Positions 40,693 through 50,229 of a stretch of 64,000 nt of DNA are shown piece after piece (within the stretch, counting starts at the first letter, position 1; every line of letters starts with the position of its first letter). The notes under the pieces are model-generated. The model ran no database searches. It saw only the letters and a program-made list of their open reading frames with translations, and was not told where the DNA came from. Location: NCBI RefSeq assembly GCF_001280515.1, contig NZ_LBIQ01000030.1, forward strand, positions 1,742,501-1,806,500. Direction: 5' to 3'. The position numbers were made by a program, and so were the translations under genes. The stretch comes from Mangrovimonas sp. ST2L15 (GTDB taxonomy: Bacteria > Bacteroidota > Bacteroidia > Flavobacteriales > Flavobacteriaceae).

Positions 40693-42345
40693 ATGTTAAC
40701 ATCCCTAACCATAAAAAATTATGCGTTAATTGACCACTTACAGGTTCAATTCAATCAAGGACTTACCATTATAACCGGTGAGACAGGAGCAGGTAAATCC
40801 ATCCTATTAGGAGGTTTGTCCCTTATTTTAGGAAAGCGTGCAGATTTATCTTCACTTAAGGATTCTGAAAAGAAATGCATTATTGAGGCTGTTTTTGATG
40901 TGAAACATTATGATTTGGCAGATTTATTCAAGGAAGAAGACCTAGATTATGAGCCTCAAACTATTATCAGAAGGGAAATTTTGCCTTCGGGTAAATCTAG
41001 AGCTTTTGTCAACGACTCACCTGTTAACTTATCCAGTTTACAGGCGTTAAGCAAACGATTAATTGATATTCATTCGCAACATGAAACACTTCAAATAACC
41101 GAGGATGATTTTCAATTCCAGATTATTGATGCTTTAGCAGCTAATGGATCTAGTGTAAGTACTTATAAAGACTTGTTTAGAGAGTTTCGATCGCTTCAAA
41201 GTAATTTAGACAGTTTGCTTAAGCAAAAAGCAGAGGCTATAAAAGAGTATGATTACCATGCTTTTTTATTGAATGAGTTGGAGGAAGCCAAACTAGACAG
41301 TGAAGATTTGGAAGCTTTGGAGGAAGAATATGAAATGCTGAACAATGTTGAGGAAATTCAGGAAAAACTAGCGCATGCGGTAAGCTTATTGAGCGAAGAA
41401 GAAATCGGGGTTTTAAAATCTTTAACCGAACTTAAAAACCAATTTCAAGGTTTGTCAGGATTTGGATCTAAATACCAAGACTTGTACGAACGTATCAATA
41501 GCGCATTAATTGAATTGGATGACGTTTTCTCAGAAATAGAAAATTTGAAGGATGGGGTGGAAACAGATCCTAACAGATTAGAATTTGTCAATGGCAGGCT
41601 ACAGGTCATTAATAATTTGTTTACAAAACACCTGGTAGATTCGATACCAGAACTGCTTACAATCAAACAAGAGTTGGGAGAGAAGGTTTCTAAGACCGAA
41701 AATTTAGACGAAGAAATTTCTGAATTGGAAAATAAGATTCTACTCAAAGAAAAGGCTCTTAATCAAGCAGCTAAAGAAATTCATGAAAACAGACAAAAAG
41801 TAATACCTTCCTTGATACAGCAATTGAAAGATATTTTGTCTCAGTTGGGTATGCCTAATGCGCAATTCAAAATAGAATTACAGCTGGTCAACCAATTTCT
41901 CCAAAACGGAAAAGACCAAATAGCCTTTTTGTTTGTGGCTAACAAAGGAGGAAACTTTAATGAGCTTAAAAAAGCGGCGTCTGGTGGAGAGTTATCACGA
42001 ATTATGTTGGCTGTGAAGGCCATTTTATCTAATTACGTTCAATTACCTACCATCATGTTTGATGAGATAGATACGGGTGTATCAGGCGAGATTTCGCATA
42101 AAATGGGACAAATTATGTTGGATATGAGTAAAAACATGCAGGTTTTTGCAATTACCCACTTACCTCAAATCGCCGCAAAGGGGCATAGTCATTTTAAAGT
42201 GTACAAGGAAGATAAGGAGGATGTTACAGAAACTAACCTGGTTAAATTAAACCATGATGAACGAATTATTGAGATTGCCCAAATGCTGGGAGGGGTTGAA
42301 ATTTCAAATTCAGCCATAGCTCATGCCAAACAATTATTGAATTAA
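40693..42345 (+). CDS. recN: DNA repair protein RecN
   Basis: A 550-residue SMC-like ATPase for double-strand break repair. Walker A is GETGAGKSILLGGLSLILG near the N terminus. Long coiled-coil arms fill about residues 150-370, and the C-terminal ABC signature (KAASGGELSRIMLAVKA) is followed by Walker B IMFDEIDTGVSG. It is full length. It follows DUF4835 after a 41-base gap with a weak -7-like TATATTTC. Confidence 0.96.
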   Translation: MLTSLTIKNYALIDHLQVQFNQGLTIITGETGAGKSILLGGLSLILGKRADLSSLKDSEKKCIIEAVFDVKHYDLADLFKEEDLDYEPQTIIRREILPSGKSRAFVNDSPVNLSSLQALSKRLIDIHSQHETLQITEDDFQFQIIDALAANGSSVSTYKDLFREFRSLQSNLDSLLKQKAEAIKEYDYHAFLLNELEEAKLDSEDLEALEEEYEMLNNVEEIQEKLAHAVSLLSEEEIGVLKSLTELKNQFQGLSGFGSKYQDLYERINSALIELDDVFSEIENLKDGVETDPNRLEFVNGRLQVINNLFTKHLVDSIPELLTIKQELGEKVSKTENLDEEISELENKILLKEKALNQAAKEIHENRQKVIPSLIQQLKDILSQLGMPNAQFKIELQLVNQFLQNGKDQIAFLFVANKGGNFNELKKAASGGELSRIMLAVKAILSNYVQLPTIMFDEIDTGVSGEISHKMGQIMLDMSKNMQVFAITHLPQIAAKGHSHFKVYKEDKEDVTETNLVKLNHDERIIEIAQMLGGVEISNSAIAHAKQLLN

Positions 42346-42348
42346 TAC

Positions 42349-42356
42349 TATCTTTG
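42349..42356 (+). promoter_or_regulatory. -7 element of the fabI promoter
   Basis: TATCTTTG is a full TAnnTTTG match, 29 bases before the fabI ATG and just after the recN stop codon. Confidence 0.45.
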
Positions 42357-42385
42357 AATTTTAAAACCATCGTAATAATAAGAAT

Positions 42386-43204
42386 ATGTCGTACAATTTA
42401 TTAAAAGGTAAAAAAGGAATCATTTTTGGAGCTTTAGATGAAAACTCTATTGCATGGAAAACGGCAGAAAGAGTTCATGAAGAAGGAGGGACTTTCGTGC
42501 TTACCAATGCGCCAATTGCCATGAGAATGGGGCAAATAAAAGACTTGGCAGAAAAAACAGGCTCTGAAATTATTCCAGCCGACGCCACATCTGTGGAAGA
42601 CCTTGACAATTTGGTTGAAAAATCCATGGAAATTTTAGGCGGAAAGATAGACTTTGTACTTCATTCAATTGGGATGTCCATTAATGTGAGAAAGGGCAGA
42701 CACTATACAGACCAAAATTATGAATGGACTCAAAAAGGAACAGACGTTTCTGCGATGTCCTTTCACAAAGTCATGCAATCTTTATACAAAGCTGATGCCA
42801 TGAATGAGTGGGGAAGTATTGTGGCCCTTACCTATATGGCAGCACAGAGAGTGTTTCCAGATTATAATGACATGGCTGATAACAAGGCGTATTTAGAAAG
42901 TATCGCCAGAAGTTTTGGGTATTTCTTTGGTAAAGAGAAAAAAGTAAGAGTCAATACCATTTCACAATCACCAACCCCAACTACTGCTGGACAAGGAGTT
43001 AAAGGATTTGATGGGTTTATCAATTATGCAGATAAAATGTCGCCTTTAGGAAACGCCAGTGCATTGGATTGTGCTAATTACACGATTTCTTTATTTAGTG
43101 ATTTAACTAAGATGGTGACTTTGCAAAACCTGTTTCATGATGGTGGTTTCAGTAATATGGGAGTGAGCCAGGAAGTTATGGAGGCTTTTGCTCCAGAAGA
43201 ATAA
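42386..43204 (+). CDS. fabI: Enoyl-[acyl-carrier-protein] reductase, FabI type
   Basis: A 272-residue short-chain dehydrogenase that performs the last step of each fatty acid elongation cycle. The N terminus (GKKGIIFGALDENSIAWKTA) matches the FabI nucleotide site. The catalytic residues are Y150 (TYMAAQR) and the Y160-x6-K167 pair. It is a single-gene unit with its own promoter element and terminator. FabI is the target of triclosan and similar inhibitors; nothing here shows resistance. Confidence 0.94.
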   Translation: MSYNLLKGKKGIIFGALDENSIAWKTAERVHEEGGTFVLTNAPIAMRMGQIKDLAEKTGSEIIPADATSVEDLDNLVEKSMEILGGKIDFVLHSIGMSINVRKGRHYTDQNYEWTQKGTDVSAMSFHKVMQSLYKADAMNEWGSIVALTYMAAQRVFPDYNDMADNKAYLESIARSFGYFFGKEKKVRVNTISQSPTPTTAGQGVKGFDGFINYADKMSPLGNASALDCANYTISLFSDLTKMVTLQNLFHDGGFSNMGVSQEVMEAFAPEE

Positions 43205-43230
43205 AGTAAAATATTTAGTTTCAATAATTT

Positions 43231-43258
43231 AAAGGTGTCCAATGGGCGCCTTTTTTTG
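43231..43258 (+). terminator. Terminator downstream of fabI
   Basis: Inverted repeat AAAGGTGTCC / GGGCGCCTTT with two wobble pairs, a three-base loop and a T run, starting 26 bases after the fabI stop codon. Confidence 0.8.
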
Positions 43259-43378
43259 TGAGGTAATTCGTCGTTTAAAATGTAAGTTTTATCGATTTGA
43301 TAGGATTGTTCACTATTGTTCAATGAGTTATGTTTAATTTGAAAGCTTAACTATTTATTAATCTATTGAAAACTTATT

Positions 43379-46033
43379 ATGCGAAAAATTACGTTTTTAT
43401 GTTTTATTGTTTTATTGGCCTTTATGGGGTCAATACACGCCCAAAGCACCATTAATATTACAACATCTGGTGGGAGCTGGACGGGTGAAAAGTGGGTAAG
43501 TATAACCACTGAAATAAATGGAGGCGGTACTCAAATTTGGGGTCAAGGAAATGGTACTCAATGTGATGGAGCTGGCCTAATTAATGTTGATATTGAGATC
43601 GATCCAGGAACATATTTTGTTAATTGCTATGATCAGTATGATGATGGCTGGGATGGAACTCTTATCACCGTTACCGCTTATGGTGATGTTATAGGAAATA
43701 ATGGAGGGGTATCTCCAGATGATGGTGAGGACACAGATTCAGCAAATAGTTGTGAAGGAACACCAGAAGAATTGGAAGCTTCATTTCAAATTATTGTACC
43801 AGAAGCACCAAGTTGTTTGATGCCTTCTGGTTTAACAGCTTCAGAAATAACCACTTCATCAGCAATATTATCTTGGACTGAGGAAGGAACTGCTTCAATT
43901 TACAATGTAGAAGTGGTAGAAGCTGGAGTAACTCCAACAGAAAACCCAACCGATTCCGGTGTGGCTATCGGCTTTACCAAAACAGGTTTAAGTGTATATA
44001 CGGAATATGACTACTATGTGCAAGCCGATTGTGAGGGTAATGGAACCAGTGATTGGGTAGGCCCATATTCGTTTACGACACTTCCAACGCCACCAGCAAA
44101 TGATGAATGTTCTGATGCTGTTTCTTTAACAGTCAATGCCGACTATGATTGTGCTGTTGTTACTAATGGGACAATATTAGGAGCCACAGATTCTGGAGTT
44201 GATAATTGTGGTGGCACACCAGACGATGATGTATGGTATAGCTTTGTGGCGACTGATGAAGTTCATATGGTATCTTTAATTAATGTTTCAGGATCAACAG
44301 TTGATATGTACCACGCTATTTATGACGGTTCTTCTGGTTGTGGTTCTTTAGGGGAACCTTTGGAGTGTAATGATGGTGATTCTTCTGAATTGGATGGACT
44401 TACCCCAGGAAATACCTATTACGTTCAAGTATTTACTTGGACATCAGCAGGAGGCCATACTTCTGTTTTTGATATATGTATTGGAACATTGCCTTGTTTG
44501 GAAGGAGAGGCCACTGGAACAATTGTTTCTGATTGTGATAACACGCAATTCTCAATTGATGTTGAAGTGACGAATCAAGAGGATATTACTGATTTAACCG
44601 ATGGAACCACTACAATTGAAGTAACTGGAGAAGGAACTTATACTTTCGGACCTTATGCTAGTGGCACTACCGTAAACATCGAAGCGCTTCATACAGATGA
44701 TTATTGCGATTTTGAGGTGGATGAGTTTTATTTTCAATGCCCTGAGGAAATTATTTGTGGTAGTACATTAAGTGAAACTTATTGCTATGAAAATAATGAA
44801 AGTGTGGTTTTTAGCTACGTTTCAAGTGACGGTGTTAGTCCTTTGCTCATTGAATTTTCCCAAGGGACTTTAGAGTATGATTCTTGGTGGGGTGAGACTT
44901 ATGACGATTTGGTAATTTATGATGGTCCTGACAATACAGGAATTGTTCTATTTGACAGTGATTTCGATGGAAGTGATTTGACTGGACTAAGTTTCCAAGC
45001 TAATTCAGGAAGTATTTATATGGAATTTGAATCTGATGGTATAGGATCATGTGGTGAAGGCACGGAAACATCTTGGGCGTATGATATATCTTGTGTGTCT
45101 TGTGTCCCTGCAGATGTCATAGCAGGAGTGGTTCCTAACTGTGATTCAGATGAATTTTTTGTAGAAATTGGAATTGAAACGGTTGATGATTATGGTGACT
45201 TAGTAACCCTTACTGATGGTGCTGGTCAGTCTGAAACAGTCAGTACATCTCAGTCTTTATATATTTTTGGTCCTTACCCTAATGGTACAGAAGTGACTAT
45301 TACCGCAGAACACTCAGATGCTGTCTGTGACTTTGAAGTAGGTACATGGGAATATTATTGCCCACCTGCAAATGATGATTGTGAAGGGGCAGAAATGCTG
45401 ACGGTAGGACCTTCAATTGAAGCCTATCCAATAGACGGGACAGTTGGTGGAGCAACTGGAGATGCAGAGCCAAATGATTGTGGGTCTAATGGTCCTGGTG
45501 TATGGTATGCTGTTGTTGTACCAGCGAATGGAAGCGTCAATATTGAAACAGCTACAGATTCAAATGGGACGACCGGATTTGATTCTGTAATTGAAGCATT
45601 TTCTGGGTCTTGTGGTTCACTGACATCGATTGATTGTGATGATGACGGTGCCGCTACTGGAAACTATTCGCTTCTTGAATTGAATGACCTGACACCTGGT
45701 GAAACGATTTACGTAAGAGTTTGGGAGTTTGGAGGAAATGAAACAGAACCTTTTTCAATTTCTGCCTATAATGAAACCTTATCAACTCAGGATTTTGATA
45801 CCCAAGAATTGTTTTCTTATTTCCCTAACCCGGTTGAAAACAGTTTAACCATTAAGGCACAACAAGCCATTGAATTGGTTGAGGTGTACAACATGTTAGG
45901 TCAAATGGTTGCCAATGAATCACCAAATAACATTGAAGGTATCATTGATATGAGTAACCTTGCAGCTGGAGCTTATTTTGTAAAAGTAACTATAGGAAAT
46001 AGTACTGAAACAATTAGAATAGTGAAGAAATAA
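43379..46033 (+). CDS. Large secreted modular protein with FN3, CUB-like and T9SS sorting domains
   Basis: An 884-residue exported protein. Signal peptide to about residue 22 (...GSIHAQ). An N-terminal aspartate- and glycine-rich domain is followed by a fibronectin III-like domain (~143-236), a domain starting ANDECSDAV (~238-370), a cysteine-bounded module (~372-455), a CUB-like domain (~458-572, with YDDLVIYDGPDNTG), a second copy of the module (~575-660) and another ANDDCEGAE domain (~663-800). The type A T9SS sorting domain (FPNPVENSLTI ... ETIRIVKK) ends it. It is probably exported and attached to the cell surface as an adhesin or binding protein. No enzyme motif was found. Confidence 0.85.
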   Translation: MRKITFLCFIVLLAFMGSIHAQSTINITTSGGSWTGEKWVSITTEINGGGTQIWGQGNGTQCDGAGLINVDIEIDPGTYFVNCYDQYDDGWDGTLITVTAYGDVIGNNGGVSPDDGEDTDSANSCEGTPEELEASFQIIVPEAPSCLMPSGLTASEITTSSAILSWTEEGTASIYNVEVVEAGVTPTENPTDSGVAIGFTKTGLSVYTEYDYYVQADCEGNGTSDWVGPYSFTTLPTPPANDECSDAVSLTVNADYDCAVVTNGTILGATDSGVDNCGGTPDDDVWYSFVATDEVHMVSLINVSGSTVDMYHAIYDGSSGCGSLGEPLECNDGDSSELDGLTPGNTYYVQVFTWTSAGGHTSVFDICIGTLPCLEGEATGTIVSDCDNTQFSIDVEVTNQEDITDLTDGTTTIEVTGEGTYTFGPYASGTTVNIEALHTDDYCDFEVDEFYFQCPEEIICGSTLSETYCYENNESVVFSYVSSDGVSPLLIEFSQGTLEYDSWWGETYDDLVIYDGPDNTGIVLFDSDFDGSDLTGLSFQANSGSIYMEFESDGIGSCGEGTETSWAYDISCVSCVPADVIAGVVPNCDSDEFFVEIGIETVDDYGDLVTLTDGAGQSETVSTSQSLYIFGPYPNGTEVTITAEHSDAVCDFEVGTWEYYCPPANDDCEGAEMLTVGPSIEAYPIDGTVGGATGDAEPNDCGSNGPGVWYAVVVPANGSVNIETATDSNGTTGFDSVIEAFSGSCGSLTSIDCDDDGAATGNYSLLELNDLTPGETIYVRVWEFGGNETEPFSISAYNETLSTQDFDTQELFSYFPNPVENSLTIKAQQAIELVEVYNMLGQMVANESPNNIEGIIDMSNLAAGAYFVKVTIGNSTETIRIVKK

Positions 46034-46451
46034 AAACACTGATTTTAATACAGTTTAATCAATATATAAAAAGGTTGCCCATGGGCAACCTTTTTTGTGT
46101 TTTATCATTATTCTCAGCTATGGAATTAAAAATTTTAAAATTTAACGTTAAAAATTAAGATTTATTCTTACTTTAAGAGTTATTATAAGATAGAAGCATT
46201 TCTATTTTTTGACTCTACCTGATAACATTTTTCTCGTCCTCAAATTATAACCAATGTTCAATCAGGTTAAATTTATCCGATAAATTCACAATTTTATGTA
46301 TTTCCTACTAATCAATGTAATCATTAGGATAAATTATTAATAATTTAAAACTGAAATTGAAATATTAAATTATAATTAAATTTTTGTTAATTGTTTTAAA
46401 GTATTACTTTTCGGTTCTAATTACTCCTATAAAACTTTAATTAATAAGCGT
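46034..46451. other. 418-base intergenic region between the two large T9SS genes
   Basis: It holds the terminator of the upstream gene at its left end. The rest is very AT-rich and shows no coding sequence. A promoter for the next gene must be here; TTACTTTTC about 45 bases before its ATG is only a partial match to the -7 consensus. Confidence 0.5.
46068..46097 (+). terminator. Terminator after the 884-residue T9SS protein gene
   Basis: A perfect inverted repeat (AAAAAGGTTGCCC / GGGCAACCTTTTT) with a long T run, 35 bases past the stop codon. Confidence 0.88.
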
Positions 46452-49400
46452 ATGAAAAAAATTACATTTTGGCTTTTTGCTTTTATTTTTTGTGCAATGA
46501 CTTGGCAGATGAATGCGCAGGTTTTTGTATACGAGAATTTCGATTCTGGTACACCTTCGGGTTGGTCAAACTCTTACACCAATACTTCTACACAAGCATG
46601 TTCCGGAAATTCTCAAAGGCGAAATCTTTATTCTTGGTCAACTACTGCAGATTTAACGAGCCCTAATTATGTCGGGGCTTCCAATGAGACAGATTTAGGC
46701 TTTTCCTTTGATTATAAAATTGTAAATTATTCAGATCAAACAGTAGCTACCTCTGCTGGTTGGGGAACAGCTGAATTTCAGTATTCTTTGGATGATGGTG
46801 CCAATTGGACAACAGTATTTACCATTAATGATGATAATCACATTGTAAGTAATGAATGTGCCAATATGGGTGGTGTTATTCCGGCGGCCTCTTTACCAGA
46901 AGGATCAGATGTTAAACTGAGAATATATAATGTCTGGGCAACAGGTGATTATTATTTTTATGTGGATAACTTTTTTGCCAGTCAGGAAATTGTATTGCCT
47001 CCTAATTGTGATGCAGGTCTTGCTTTTCCAGCTGATGGAGCAGTCAATGCTCCAACTACAGGAGATATTTCCTGGGATGTAGCTACTGGTGCACCGCTTG
47101 GTTACAGTTTGACTGTAGGTACCACCTCAGGTGGCTCAGAAGTATTTTCTGGAGATGTTGGCAATGTGACTAGTTATTCTTTGGGAACCTTAGATCCTGC
47201 AACCTTGTATTATGTCTCTATTGTTCCATATAATGACAATGGTGATGCAACTGAGTGTTCTGAATATTCATTTACAACGGTAGCTATGCCTACCTGTACT
47301 GCTAATTTAGTTGCCACACCAGATCCAGAGTGTGGAAACATTGGTTCTACCTCATTGACTTGGGATGCCTTGGATATAGCAGATGGATATTATTTAAACC
47401 TGGGAACAACTCCCGGAGGAACTGATGTCTATAATAATGAAGATTTAGGTGATGTAACAATGTATTCAGTTCCTGGTGATTTACAAGATGCAGGAATAAC
47501 ATATTATTGGACCATATTACCTTATAATACAGCAGGTTCAGCTGTTGATTGTGCCGAGGAAACTTATACGACTTCCGAAAATTTATGTTATTGTACTTCT
47601 GTTCCAACCAGTGTAGACGGACAGGGAATTACCAACGTTTTATTGGGAGACACAGATTTTCCTATCACCTATGAAGCAGACGGTGCATTTTATGAAGATT
47701 TAACTGGTGCCCCAGTTGATGTTTATACAAGTATCAATACCGTCTTAGAGTTAACAATTAGCACAGGTACTTATAATTACGGTGCATTTGTTTGGATCGA
47801 TTACAATGATGATTCAGATTTTGATGATGATGGTGAATTGGTATTTACTCCAGATGATACACCAATGTCAAACAGCTTTTTAGATTTGTCATTTACTATT
47901 CCTGCAGACGCTGTTTTGGGAGAGCATAGAATGCGAATTATTATGGACTGGAATGGTAACCAAACTGAAGGACCTTGTTATAGTGGTTCTTATGGGCATT
48001 CTGTTGATGTTGATATCAATATAATGGAATCTACCTGTACACCAGGAGTTGCTGAAGGATCTTTAATAGAAGATTGTGATAACAGTCAGTTTTTTGTTGA
48101 TGTAGAGGTGACAGAAGTTGGTGATATAATTGAATTAACAGATGGAACAACTACTTTATCAGTAACTGAGACAGGTGTGTTTAGCTTTGGACCATATGAT
48201 GATGCTTCCGAAGCAACCATTTCTGCAGTACATTCAGATGCCGTTTGTGACTTTGAAGTAGGGACATTTACAAATACTTGTCCAATACCTGGTCAAATTT
48301 GTGAAACAGCAATTCCTATTACTGCATTGCCATATGATACCAATGATAGTACAGCTAATTATTTTGATGACTATTCTGGATCTCCAGGAAATTGTAATAG
48401 CAGTAGCTATTTAAATGGGGATGATGTGTTTTATCAGTATGATGCTGTTGCAGATAGTAACTTGTTGATTAGTCTTTATGATTTATCAGATAATTATGCA
48501 GGGTTATTTGTTTATACTTCTTGTGAAGATATAGGAACCAACTGTATTGCTTCGGTTTCTAATGGTTGGGGTTCTGGTGACCTTTCTTTTGAGTTGGAGG
48601 TTACTGAGGGAACTAGTTATTATTTTGTGATTTCTACTTGGGCTTCTCCTCAAAGTACGGAGTATGGTTTCAGTATTATTGAGTACAATTGTGTGCAAGG
48701 TGTGGCTGAAGCTACAGTAGATTCAGATTGTGATAATGATCAATTTTATATAGATGTAGAAGTGTCAGAAGTAGGTGATATGATTCAATTAAATGACGGA
48801 ACTACTACTTTGGATGTTACAGCTGCTGGCACATATACCTTTGGACCATATGTTAATGGTTCAGAAATAACTGTTTCTGGGGTACATGCAGATTCGAGCT
48901 GTGATTTTGTAGTTGGAACGGTTGCTTATTCCTGTCCTATACCTGGTCAAATTTGTGAGACAGCTATAGAAATAGTTGAATTACCATATTTAACTAGCGA
49001 TGATACTGCAAATTACTTTGATGATTATGAAAATGGTTCAAGTAGTTGTAGTTCTTATTATATGAGTGGAGATGATGTAGTGTATTCCTTCACGCCAGAT
49101 ACAGATGATGTGTACACCATTACTTTAAGCAATTTAGGATCAACATGGTCTGGACTTCATGTTTTAGACGGGTGTCCAAACACTGATCCTACCTGTGTAG
49201 GATTCGCAGGAAGCTCAAATAGTGATGATAGAATTGTGGAGGTTGAGTTGTTTGCAGGTTCAACGTATTATATTATAGTTTCTACCTGGGCGTCTCCTCA
49301 AAGCACCACTTATGATTTGAGTATTGAAACAGAATCGCTTTCAGTGCAAGATGTGACCATGGACAATTTATTTGAGTTTTACCCTAATCCGGTTTCTGAA

Positions 49401-49592
49401 ACTTTAAATATTAAAGCAAAACAAGTTGTTGAAAAGGTTGAGGTATATAATACTTTGGGTCAAATAGTATTAACTAATTTGCCTAACAATACCAATCCGG
49501 TTTTAAATATGAATCAATTAAAATCAGGAACCTATTTTGTTAAAGTATCCATCAACGGTTTGACAGAAACTATTAGAATTGTCAAAAAGTAG
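46452..49592 (+). CDS. Large secreted repeat protein with GEVED, FN3-like and T9SS sorting domains
   Basis: A 1046-residue exported protein. Signal peptide to about residue 23 (...WQMNAQ). A jelly-roll-like N-terminal domain (YENFDSGTPSGWSN...) precedes two FN3-like domains (from ~182 and ~279) and a GEVED domain (~379-525, with VWIDYNDDSDFDDDGE). Two tandem units of 218 residues follow, with starting cysteines at C529 and C747. Each unit joins a CDN-containing module, shared with the upstream T9SS protein, to a domain starting IPGQICETAI. The T9SS sorting domain closes the protein (FYPNPVSETLNI ... ETIRIVKK). It is probably a surface adhesin or glycan-binding protein and a paralogue of its neighbour. 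Confidence 0.85.
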   Translation: MKKITFWLFAFIFCAMTWQMNAQVFVYENFDSGTPSGWSNSYTNTSTQACSGNSQRRNLYSWSTTADLTSPNYVGASNETDLGFSFDYKIVNYSDQTVATSAGWGTAEFQYSLDDGANWTTVFTINDDNHIVSNECANMGGVIPAASLPEGSDVKLRIYNVWATGDYYFYVDNFFASQEIVLPPNCDAGLAFPADGAVNAPTTGDISWDVATGAPLGYSLTVGTTSGGSEVFSGDVGNVTSYSLGTLDPATLYYVSIVPYNDNGDATECSEYSFTTVAMPTCTANLVATPDPECGNIGSTSLTWDALDIADGYYLNLGTTPGGTDVYNNEDLGDVTMYSVPGDLQDAGITYYWTILPYNTAGSAVDCAEETYTTSENLCYCTSVPTSVDGQGITNVLLGDTDFPITYEADGAFYEDLTGAPVDVYTSINTVLELTISTGTYNYGAFVWIDYNDDSDFDDDGELVFTPDDTPMSNSFLDLSFTIPADAVLGEHRMRIIMDWNGNQTEGPCYSGSYGHSVDVDINIMESTCTPGVAEGSLIEDCDNSQFFVDVEVTEVGDIIELTDGTTTLSVTETGVFSFGPYDDASEATISAVHSDAVCDFEVGTFTNTCPIPGQICETAIPITALPYDTNDSTANYFDDYSGSPGNCNSSSYLNGDDVFYQYDAVADSNLLISLYDLSDNYAGLFVYTSCEDIGTNCIASVSNGWGSGDLSFELEVTEGTSYYFVISTWASPQSTEYGFSIIEYNCVQGVAEATVDSDCDNDQFYIDVEVSEVGDMIQLNDGTTTLDVTAAGTYTFGPYVNGSEITVSGVHADSSCDFVVGTVAYSCPIPGQICETAIEIVELPYLTSDDTANYFDDYENGSSSCSSYYMSGDDVVYSFTPDTDDVYTITLSNLGSTWSGLHVLDGCPNTDPTCVGFAGSSNSDDRIVEVELFAGSTYYIIVSTWASPQSTTYDLSIETESLSVQDVTMDNLFEFYPNPVSETLNIKAKQVVEKVEVYNTLGQIVLTNLPNNTNPVLNMNQLKSGTYFVKVSINGLTETIRIVKK
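48036..49343 (+). repeat. Tandem 654-base coding repeat (two units)
   Basis: Two in-frame units start at cysteine codons 48036 and 48690 and share both protein and DNA sequence. For example, CCTGGTCAAATTTGTGA occurs in each, and the protein strings IPGQICETAI and STWASPQST recur. Each encodes a ~83-residue cysteine-bounded module and a ~135-residue domain. The module also occurs twice in the neighbouring T9SS gene. Confidence 0.8.
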
Positions 49593-49618
49593 ATGATTTA
49601 GTTTTAAATTTTAAGATT

Positions 49619-49657
49619 ATAAAAAAAGCCACCTTCAATAAGGTGGCTTTTTTTTAT
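49619..49657 (+). terminator. Terminator after the 1046-residue T9SS protein gene
   Basis: Inverted repeat AAAAAAAGCCACCTT / AAGGTGGCTTTTTTT with a short loop and long T run, about 30 bases after the stop codon. Confidence 0.88.
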
Positions 49658-49910
49658 AAAAAGTACAAAGCCTTATAATTTACTAGAAGCGAGTTATAAA
49701 AGATTTGTTTGCAGTGTTTTATATTTAAAATACACCTAGTTTAATACCTGTTTTATTTGTCAATTTTAAATTCCTTTTGATTACATTCTGTAATTTATTT
49801 GGTTAATTCAGTTAAATTTTGTTGATTTGAAAGTATTTTTTCGCATAAATACTATTGATTAATAACTTGATGAGATTATCAATTAAGCATTGATTTTTTC
49901 ATTTGTTGCC

Positions 49911-49940
49911 AATTTGAATGCCCAATTGGGCATTCAAATT
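49911..49940. promoter_or_regulatory. Perfect 30-base palindrome
   Basis: Both arms are AATTTGAATGCCC around a central AATT, with no mismatch over 30 bases. It is too long and too symmetric to be chance in a noncoding region. It lacks a T tract, so it is not a normal terminator. It could bind a dimeric regulator or act as a cruciform or RNA hairpin. On the plus strand its right end runs into AAATTTTGCA, one base off a -7 element. Confidence 0.5.
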
Positions 49941-49949
49941 TTGCATTAA

Positions 49950-50211
49950 CGGAGCAGGGAAAGAGGAAAGGTAAGGTAAGAGAGCTCTCGCTTAAGGCTA
50001 CAATCAACCCTAAAATGATACTTTGGTTTTCTTCAAACCATTGAAGGAATAAGAAATGAAAATAAACAGAATAGGGAGAGTTGCTTTATTTCTCTCTTTT
50101 AATTTTAATAATTGGTTCCACTAAAACGATTAGATTCATTTAAGAATAGATGCGTCTACTTAACTAACCAACTATGCAAAAGCCACCCTCATTTTGGGTG
50201 GCTTTTTTTAT
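49950..50211 (+). ncRNA. Candidate small noncoding RNA
   Basis: A strong plus-strand terminator at 50177-50211 ends a stretch with no protein gene. A near-consensus -7 element (AAATTTTG) lies at the right edge of the 30-base palindrome near 49936-49943. A transcript of about 260 bases with a purine-rich 5' part would explain both. No known RNA family was recognised and no expression evidence is available. Confidence 0.25.
50177..50211 (+). terminator. Orphan terminator upstream of the GT2 gene
   Basis: Inverted repeat AAAAGCCACCCTC / GGGTGGCTTTTTTT with T run. The stem nearly duplicates the terminator at 49619-49657. It lies 23 bases before the glycosyltransferase ATG at 50234, with no protein gene between the two terminators. 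Confidence 0.85.
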
Positions 50212-50221
50212 GTGCTTTAAC

Positions 50222-50229
50222 TACATTTG
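50222..50229 (+). promoter_or_regulatory. -7 element just before the GT2 gene
   Basis: TACATTTG is a full TAnnTTTG match that ends four bases before the ATG at 50234. Transcription would begin at or next to the start codon, giving a leaderless or nearly leaderless mRNA. Confidence 0.35.

Noticed and set aside
50056-50124. 22-codon peptide in the noncoding stretch near 50 kb
   Set aside because: It is too short, with no ribosome-binding support or recognisable sequence, and chance is the simplest explanation.
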